A stretch of 64,000 nucleotides of DNA from Laburnicola sp. R22_1. Lineage: Eukaryota > Ascomycota > Dothideomycetes > Pleosporales > Didymosphaeriaceae. The notes beneath the pieces were generated by a model. It was not told the origin of the DNA and made no database searches. It saw nothing but the letters and a program-made list of their open reading frames with translations. Where the stretch lies: contig JACONQ010000007.1 of the NCBI GenBank assembly GCA_014281115.1, positions 3,038,001-3,102,000 on the forward strand, in the 5' to 3' direction. Each line of letters opens with the position of its first letter. Position 1 is the stretch's first letter. A program made the position numbers and the translations under genes. Positions 57,196 to 64,000 of the stretch are shown piece by piece.

Positions 57196-57346
57196 TTATA
57201 TAGCAAGATTTGTGCGGGACTATAGTAAAACTAAGATCCTTAAGCGCACTAGTAAATTCTCTCTGCTATAGTAGTAGTAAGATGCGTAAGCTATATAGTG
57301 CCTTGTGCAACTATAGAATGGTGCCTCTTTAGGTATAACCTTGGGG
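57196..57346 (-). pseudogene. Fragment of Copia C reverse transcriptase between insertions A and B
   Basis: 150 bp whose minus-strand reading (IPQGYT, LHKALYSLR, QREFTSALKDLSF) is the RT segment between the DVTNAF-type and YVDD-type motifs of C. It connects 62611 onward with 46650. Confidence 0.75.
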
Positions 57347-57351
57347 TATCT

Positions 57352-57503
57352 TGTAAGGGATAAGTAGGGTAGCAATTAGGAATGAGAGACTGAGTTGATT
57401 GTAACAAGCTAAACAGAGAAACTGCTTAAGTAGCAGAATCGTGATTAGCAACTAGTCTATATCAGGTTGGTGGTATCATGTGATATCGTACTCCACACTA
57501 ACA
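57352..57503 (-). repeat. 3' LTR of Copia B
   Basis: 152 bp; minus-strand TGTTAGTGTGGAGTACG...CCCTTACA. Confidence 0.92.
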
Positions 57504-57529
57504 CACCTTCTACAGCACAAAGGTAGCGG

Positions 57530-60500
57530 AGTGCTATAAAGTATAACAAAGCAAAATGAGTAAACAGAGGGCCTCCAGAGCACCTCCCTAGGAAGAACTC
57601 TATTAGGTAACGACAGATGTAACAAACTTATCCTCTAAACTAATAACTTGTTAGCGGATATTAGTCATTCCTAATTGCTGCAAGAATCGCTTGTGCTTGC
57701 TACTATTAGAGAGAGACTTTGTTAATCTATTAGCGGGCATATCAGCAGTTCCTATCTAGGTAACGTTAATGTTCCTGGCTTCAACTTGCTCGCGGATCCA
57801 CATCTAATGTACTTTAATATGTCTAAGCTTCGTGTTGAGCTTTTCTTTGTCCTTGTTGGCGATAGAGACTATTTGCTGGTTATTACAGTACAACGTAGGT
57901 CAAACCTCTAGATTAAACCTAATAGCTTCAAAGGTGTTTATCCACCAGGATAACTTAGTGCTAGTAGTTGACAGGGCAAACAGTTCAGCCTTAGTAGTTA
58001 ATTTGGTAACAGATCTTATAATTTTTGCCTTTTAATTAATGACCATACCGTAGAGCTTAAACACATAGGCGAATGAGCTTTGAGCAGTATCAGGATTGTT
58101 AGCAAACGCGGCATCAGAGGCACCAAAGAACAATAACTTCTTAGCTTCCTTATTGTTAATTTAACTAATGTAGTTGGCGTTCTTAGAGCGTGCTGTTGTT
58201 GCTCCAATTGCCCAGAATCGGAAGTTGTATAAGTATTACCACATAGACTTAACAGCAGTAAGATGCTTTTGGCTTAAATTATTTAGATGGCGGGCAAGTA
58301 TCGAGTGCGCTTTTGCCACGTTAGGCTGGGTAAAATATAAGATGAAGCCAAGGCATCTAACTAGGATAAGCGGGTGCGCTCCGCGTTAGGTTTATCTATA
58401 CTTAGGGGGAGATAAGACTCGCGCAGAGGGACCTTAGGGTGTTGGCTGCCCTAAAGGAGATTGTGGTCGTGGCAGACTTTTGCGATATAGGAGTCTTGGA
58501 TTATCTAGACCTTGCCTTTTGCATAGTCTCTAATAATGCGTATCCCTAGAAACTAGCGTAGTTCTCCTAAGCTTCGTGTCTCGTATTGTTTCGTGAACTC
58601 GCGTTGAAACTGTTAATGATATTGTTAATCGCCTTTGCGGAAAAGGACGACGATATCATCTACGTAATAGAATAGTATTAGCTTGCTATTAGTGAATAGG
58701 CAAGGGATACCCTTGACTTGAGTGAAGCCCATATCAACAAGGGTCTTCTTTAGGTGTTTGTGCCACAGCGCTGGGGCATCCTTAAGCCTATACAGTGCTC
58801 GGCGTAGTCGCATCATATTGCCTAGTCTGTCTTGGAACCCATCTGGAGTCCAGACGTAACAGAGTTGGGCTAGGTACGCGTTGAGGAAAGCATTCTTAAC
58901 GTCGTACTAGTAGGCAAGGAGTCTAAAGGCGCACATAATAGCGATAAGGAAGCGGAGCGTTCGAGCCGCAAGGGTGGCTGCGTAGGTATCATCCTAAGTT
59001 GTCTGCAAATCTCCTCTCACGACTAGTCGAGCTTTGTAGCTAGTTAAGTAGCTATTAGCATTGAACTTGTACGTGAAAACCCACATTAGCGGCAGGGTCT
59101 CAGCATCTGGGTGCTTCTTCACGTCATCTTTCACCTTCTTAAATACACCTTTGTGAAGCTGCTCCTTAATCTCCTTATCTGCAGCAGCGAACCACTTATT
59201 AGCATTAGGGCGGGATTTGACCTCAGCCCAGTTCTTTGGTGGCGGCGGCAGTTAATCATAGTGAACCTTTAACTCTTCATTTAGGGGCAGTTGCACAATT
59301 ACTATAGCAAACATTTGCCAGTACAGAGAAGCGTGCGTACTAAAATAGTCCCTAGGCGTATCGTCTCCTCTACCACCTCCCCAACAACAGGACCCTAGAA
59401 CAATATTGTCTGCAGCAATATTAGGGTTTGTCCGTCTTGGAGCGTTATTCTAATAGCAGTTTGGCGCAGTATCTCTAGAAGCAATCTCTCTCTAGCCTTT
59501 TAGTTAAGAACAATCATAAGTGCTAGGTACTAGTGTCTCTCAGGGTGTGAGTAATCCTTCATAGGCCTCCTATTGAATCTGCTCTTCGGCATCATCTGGC
59601 CCAGTAGCCTCTTCTTCTTAATCCTCAACATCATCCTTAACTATATGTTGACGATGTGTTATATCACAATGGATCTGCTTAATAACAGGATCTTCCTCCT
59701 TATCCAATAAATCGATATCAAGGACTCTGACTACGCGTCGTATCTCCTCTGTCATAGGCTCAAGTTGTAGAGCCGAGTAGCGTTAGTCTCGTACGAAGAC
59801 AACATCACGTGTTCGAACAACACTGTCAGCCCCAGGAACCCATACACAGAAGATATTCGTTCCTTCGTATCCAACTAGCCATCCAGTAATCGACCTTGAC
59901 TCGAGCTTGTCACCTTTGGCCACCTTGGTATTACGGAATAGGGCTTTGGCACTAATAACGTCTATGTGTGCAAGAGACGGCTTCACCTTGCGTACATATT
60001 CGTAGGGCGTCTTCTAGTTAAGAACCTCTATTGGCAATCGATTAAGGATGTAAATAGCCGTTAGGCATAACTTGTTAGCCAGTTCCTTAGGCAAATTTGC
60101 TTCAATCCGCAAAGCTCTTGCTGTAGTGATAATAAGGTTACCAGCCTTCTTGGGCAGGCTAGTTATCTCTTCTGCACTAACAGCACGTCGCTTAGCTGTA
60201 ATACCCAGGTCTTAAAAGACCTCCTAGAGATCAGCATAACCCTTTTTGTTGTCACAGCAAACATATACAACAATTGCGTCAAACTAGGTCTATATAAGCG
60301 CTAGTATTTGTCGAACTAAGTGTGTTAGAGTCTCCTTCTTCTTATTATAAAGAGTCTTCCCTAAATGGTATCTGCTATATTGACACATAGCGTGTAAGAG
60401 CCACTTGTCCCTATTATAGCAAGCTTCACCCGTCTTTCTGAGTTGTATAAGGTTAATGCTAATACGTTCAAAGGGGCGTGTTGCAGGCTTGCGTTAAGGG

Positions 60501-62430
60501 CGTTAACTAATAATCTTAAAAAGCTTAGAGTTAATACACTTTTTACATCCCCTCTATTATAGAGCTTGGGGGCTAGTAATAAGCTTAATACTATCCACTG
60601 CCTGCTCTAGGTATTCAACCGCGCGTCGTCCTACATAAGCTAGCATTTAATAAGCTTCTGTAGGGGTGACTTATAGAGGCTTGCGCTCTATACGGCTTGG
60701 CTTAGCTAACTTCGATTAAATCGCGAATGTGTACAACTCTAATGCGTTCGAACGTGTTGCCTTGTTAGAGTCCATAACCTAATGGCTACCCTACTTATTA
60801 AGTGTGCAGAATATGTCTATTAAAGCGCTCCTTAGATAGAGACAGCTACGTCCCGAGTCAAACTCAATACTAACTAATTAATAGCGTGAGAGTGACACTA
60901 CTAATGTAAAGAACGTGGGAATAAGTACTACCCATGTCATAGTCACTTAACATTCGCTAGTTAGAGTATTAACAAACAGCTTAACATTTCCCTACTTATG
61001 TATCTGCAGGGCTTGCGTGCTGGCTAGTAGGATATTATCTAGGTGTCCATCTCAGATCTTCTCCTAAGTCTTTGGCCAATAGTTTGTGACATGTAGATTA
61101 GAGCTAGGATCCAGTATTCACTTGTTAATTAATGGCGGTGAAGGCTGTTAAACAGCAGCTGTACTAAGTAGAGTAACAACCTAAGCTGCGTTCTAGCTGC
61201 CTTGCTAGTGCATAACTGCTCCTGTTAAGTTTTGAGCATTTGATAGAGGGTGACCAGTGTCTATTAAGAAATCATTCTTATTGGCAGCAGCTGCCTTTTC
61301 ACTAGCTTTCTTCTTAGCTCCAAACAGAGCTGCGCTTAAAGGGTTGCCTTTGCCTAGTTTCCTAACTCTATCAAACTCGGCTAAGACAGCTGGGTCGGGC
61401 CTCCATCCAGCAGGTCGAAGAGAAGGCACCACATAGGAGCACTGCTTAAACAAGTGCTATTCCCCGCAGATGCACGTGACTGTACGTTTCTAGGTGTTGC
61501 TGTTAGTGTTTAGACTAGGGCGTCCTAAAACAGCGTATGTTCCAAGTGCTGACGCTACAGGGTTCAAGATGCGTTAGAACCGTCAATAGTTCTCCACTAG
61601 TGCAACAGGATCCATATATAGGGTTCCGTTTATCTTAGCTCGCGTAATCTCCTGAATTTCGTGCGTGACAAAGGACTTATCAATTCCCCTAATTGCTCGA
61701 AGAAAGTCCTGCTGTGCCCAATAGTCCTGGACTTCAGGTAGTTTCAGTTTGATCATGTCGCGAAGGATAGTGATGTAGCTCTCATACCAAGCATCCATCT
61801 TCTATTGTTGCGGAACCTTCTTGATCTTGTCGTACTGCTCAAGCAACTCATACTTGCGTTCTGCTACTAACATACAGAATATCTTCTTAAGTTACATAAG
61901 TTGTTTGTAGGGAGTTTCAGCATCCTCAATAACTAGGATATGCCTGCTAGCGATCGTCCTTGCAATCTCCTATGCCAGGTTGTTAAGAGCGTTCTCCTTC
62001 TTCTGCCAGGCTGCCAGCTTTGTTGCATAGAACCCATGCCAGAAGGTGTAGTCCTCTTGTTTAGATTTCGTAAGTTTGTCTAGTTCAATATCATCGTCGC
62101 CCTAGATAATACTTAAAGCTTTGTTAGGTGTGTTGTCCTTTTTAAATAAGCGTAGTAGTCGCTCCTTAGGTTTCTTATTGTAGATTTTCTTAACAGTATC
62201 TACTGTTAAATCTAGGTTACAATAGTCCCAGATATTGTATGCCTTAGCGGTTCTCTTTCGCAGAAAGATCCACTTTAACTAATTGCTTAGCTTGTTAAGG
62301 ATAATTGTCTCCTTAACAATCAGTTCGTCCTCTTTATTGCTTATTGTGGCAAACTAGAGCTCGTCAAGTTAATCTCTATTGTGGAAAGCGCGTGTGTAGT
62401 AAGTAGGTAGAGTGTGAACTGCAGTCAAAT
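57530..62430 (-). pseudogene. Copia B Gag-Pol, RIP-killed
   Basis: Gag: a 62370-61000 region with an open stretch at 61798-61583 (LPEVQDYWAQQDFLRAIRGI) and a knuckle CICGE-x-HLFKQC near 61470-61435. Integrase end: 59986-59783 (FVWVPG-like, here FCVWVPGADSVVRTRDVVFV, preceded by GWLVGYEGTN). Reverse transcriptase: 58816-58625 (LRRALYRLKDAPALWHKHL, LILFYYVDDIVVLF), with the YVDD intact. RNase H region lies from about 58300 to 57600. Many TAG/TAA codons between the open stretches. Confidence 0.85.
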
Positions 62431-62440
62431 TAAGCGTAGG

Positions 62441-62452
62441 CCGGGCTCATAA
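62441..62452 (-). other. Primer-binding site of Copia B
   Basis: Minus-strand TTATGAGCCCGG next to the 5' LTR; identical to that of A' and D. Confidence 0.75.
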
Positions 62453-62453
62453 C

Positions 62454-62605
62454 TATAAGGGATAAGTAGGGTAGCAATTAGGAATAAGAGACTGAGTTGA
62501 TTGTAACAAGCTGAACAGAGAAACTGCTTAAGTAGCAGAATCGTAATTAGCAACTAGTCTACATCAGGTTGGTGGTATCATGTGATATCGTACTCCACAC
62601 TAACA
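62454..62605 (-). repeat. 5' LTR of Copia B
   Basis: 152 bp; minus-strand TGTTAGTGTGGAGTACG...CCCTTATA. The last CA is TA here, a C-to-T change at CpA. Confidence 0.92.
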
Positions 62606-62610
62606 TATCT

Positions 62611-64000
62611 GCATGTAGATTTCTCTGTCCAGGTTCGCGTGGACGAAGGCGTTAGTAACGTTGTACTGGCTTAGCTCTAGGTTAAACTAAGCCGCTATTA
62701 ATATAAGCAGGCGAAATAATCTACCTACGAGTGTTGCGGCATAGGTATCCTGTGTAGTAAGATGGCGTTATTAATCTTCGCGCACTACTAGCCTTGCCTT
62801 GCACTTTTGTAATCTGTAATATTTATTAAGTTTATAGGTATATACCCACATATAGTTAAGAATCTAGTAACCGCGTAATCGCACTAAGGCTGCGGGCACC
62901 TCGCTCTAAGACCTTATTTCTTTGTAACTTTATAGATGGGATCGCTTAGCATTCTTCCACATTTTAAATAATAGATAATTATCTATCTAGGTTCTGCATA
63001 ATAGAGGTTCTAGCAATTAACTTTAATAGGGTTTCTTGCCTACTGCGAGTATGCAATTAAATTAAGCTTTATTAAGTGGCTTCCTCTTATATTTGCCTCT
63101 ACTTCCTACAAGTGTACCTGCAAGGAAGGCGGCTGCCTATAGCACAGCGCGTTAATCTAGCTGTGGTGTTCCTATGGGTAATTTTTCAATTTAGTCCTGT
63201 TCAAAACTTACTATTAATTAGGCAAGTAGTGCAATAGGCGGAGGTGTCTCTAGTGGTGTTAGGTAGGTGTAATTAATCTTCCTCCCTTAATAGTACCCTA
63301 GAGCACCCTCGTCCTCCTTATAAGAGTTAATAATCGACTTATCCTTGTAAAAAGACTCTGTATTTTTATGTTCTAGTAGTAAGGGCGATAGCTCCACTAT
63401 TCAGATCCATGCAGCAATCTCTTTAGTAGTGCTGTGCATAAGGTTATCCAACAGGTCTTCTTATTTACCTAAGAACACTTAATTTTTGTTAAAGATAATA
63501 TAGCGTGTGCTAATAACTTTGTTAAGTGGAGGTATCTATACTCTTTAGATGTTTGTTAATTAATAGCCTACTAGGTAACCAACCTATGCCTTTAGGTTAA
63601 GCCTTTAGAGCTTGCTCTTACCACGTTTTATATTATTAGTTAAGGCAAAAGCTTTATAGCTGTAGGCTCTAAGGTAAGCCTGGTTTAGTTTCTTTAGTTA
63701 GGTAATAATACTATTTTAGTAGGCAACTGTTATAAAAAATACTTTGTGTGAAAATTGCTATTAATTGGCGTAGTTTGGCGTTCGATTATATAGGTATACG
63801 GCCGCTCGTATAATTTCTAGCCATAGTGTTTAGGAGAGGTTGGCGTTAAGTCGCATTGCACGGCTCTTTTCCTTAATTACACCCCCTAAGCGTTCAGCCC
63901 CTCTATTTTAAGCTTAGGTATTAGGTGCTAAAGGCTTAATAACAACCCCTTTATTAACACACTACCTGTGAACGTCTTATTTAACTAAGAAAATCTCATT
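62611..64000 (-). pseudogene. Copia C reverse transcriptase start and integrase remnant
   Basis: Minus-strand reading at 62680-62615 gives the RT motif QYNVTNAFVHANLDREIYM, where the first residue of DVTNAF is Asn. Further right it turns into integrase-like sequence (63500-64000) with many stops before the window ends. Confidence 0.7.

Larger units (their letters stand above)
57352..62605 (-). mobile_element. Copia LTR retrotransposon B, complete, inserted in C
   Basis: A 5254-bp element with TSD TATCT at 57347-57351 and 62606-62610. It has 152-bp LTRs and a primer-binding site. It is a family distinct from A (different LTR and coding), though it uses the same tRNA primer site. Confidence 0.95.
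45368..64000 (-). mobile_element. Copia LTR retrotransposon C, host of the nested insertions, runs off the right edge
   Basis: Minus-strand Copia present in pieces: 45368-46655, 57191-57351 and 62606-64000. The pieces join into one reverse transcriptase when A (46656-57190) and B (57352-62605) are removed. From right to left they read QYNVTNAFVHANLDREIYM, the LHKALYSLR block, FTSALKDL, then SIIIFFYIDN. Heavily RIP-mutated. The 5' LTR and Gag are outside the window. Confidence 0.82.

Overview
The window looks like a transposon-rich accessory region of a filamentous ascomycete, most likely a Dothideomycete. The reasons are genes with short introns of about 45-110 bp and GT...CTAAY...AG signals, two heterokaryon-incompatibility (HET) genes, a fungal rhodopsin-domain protein, and transposons scarred by C-to-T changes at CpA (CAA/CAG to TAA/TAG, TGG to TAG), the mark of repeat-induced point mutation (RIP). 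No rRNA, true tRNA or CRISPR array was found.

Layout. 1-2679 is the 5' part of a minus-strand Copia retrotransposon (D) that runs off the left edge. 3532-4514 holds a 27-bp minisatellite and one two-exon gene of unknown function. 6164-8274 is a complete but dead pogo-type DNA transposon (E1). 8275-19879 is mostly unique DNA with a decayed PAQR/HlyIII gene, an intact rhodopsin-domain gene, an intact 3-ketosphinganine-reductase-like gene and a DUF4188-like gene with an internal stop. 19882-34340 is four pogo-type elements (E2-E5) lying end to end with only one TA between neighbours. E3 carries a 6-kb LINE inserted with a 13-bp target duplication. 34343-43592 is a second gene island with an HNH-nuclease-like gene, a short HET gene, a possible BAH-domain remnant and a long HET gene. 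44290-45092 is a short internally deleted pogo element. From 45368 to the right edge lies a nest of Copia elements: C (minus) contains A (minus, TSD TTTAA), A contains a same-family copy A' in the opposite orientation (TSD ATATT), and C also contains B (minus, TSD TATCT).

How the parts relate. The five long pogo elements keep a common plan: one 623-626 codon transposase with a DD35D core, a basic coiled C terminus, TA target duplications and terminal inverted repeats holding a repeated ACGC-type motif. Each has a different terminal sequence, and each has lost at least one catalytic Asp. The Copia families share a primer-binding site matching the anticodon region of initiator tRNA-Met. The host genes fall in two islands between transposon blocks: a membrane/lipid group in which two of four genes are damaged, and a HET/HNH group. 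All calls come from reading the sequence; no database search was run.
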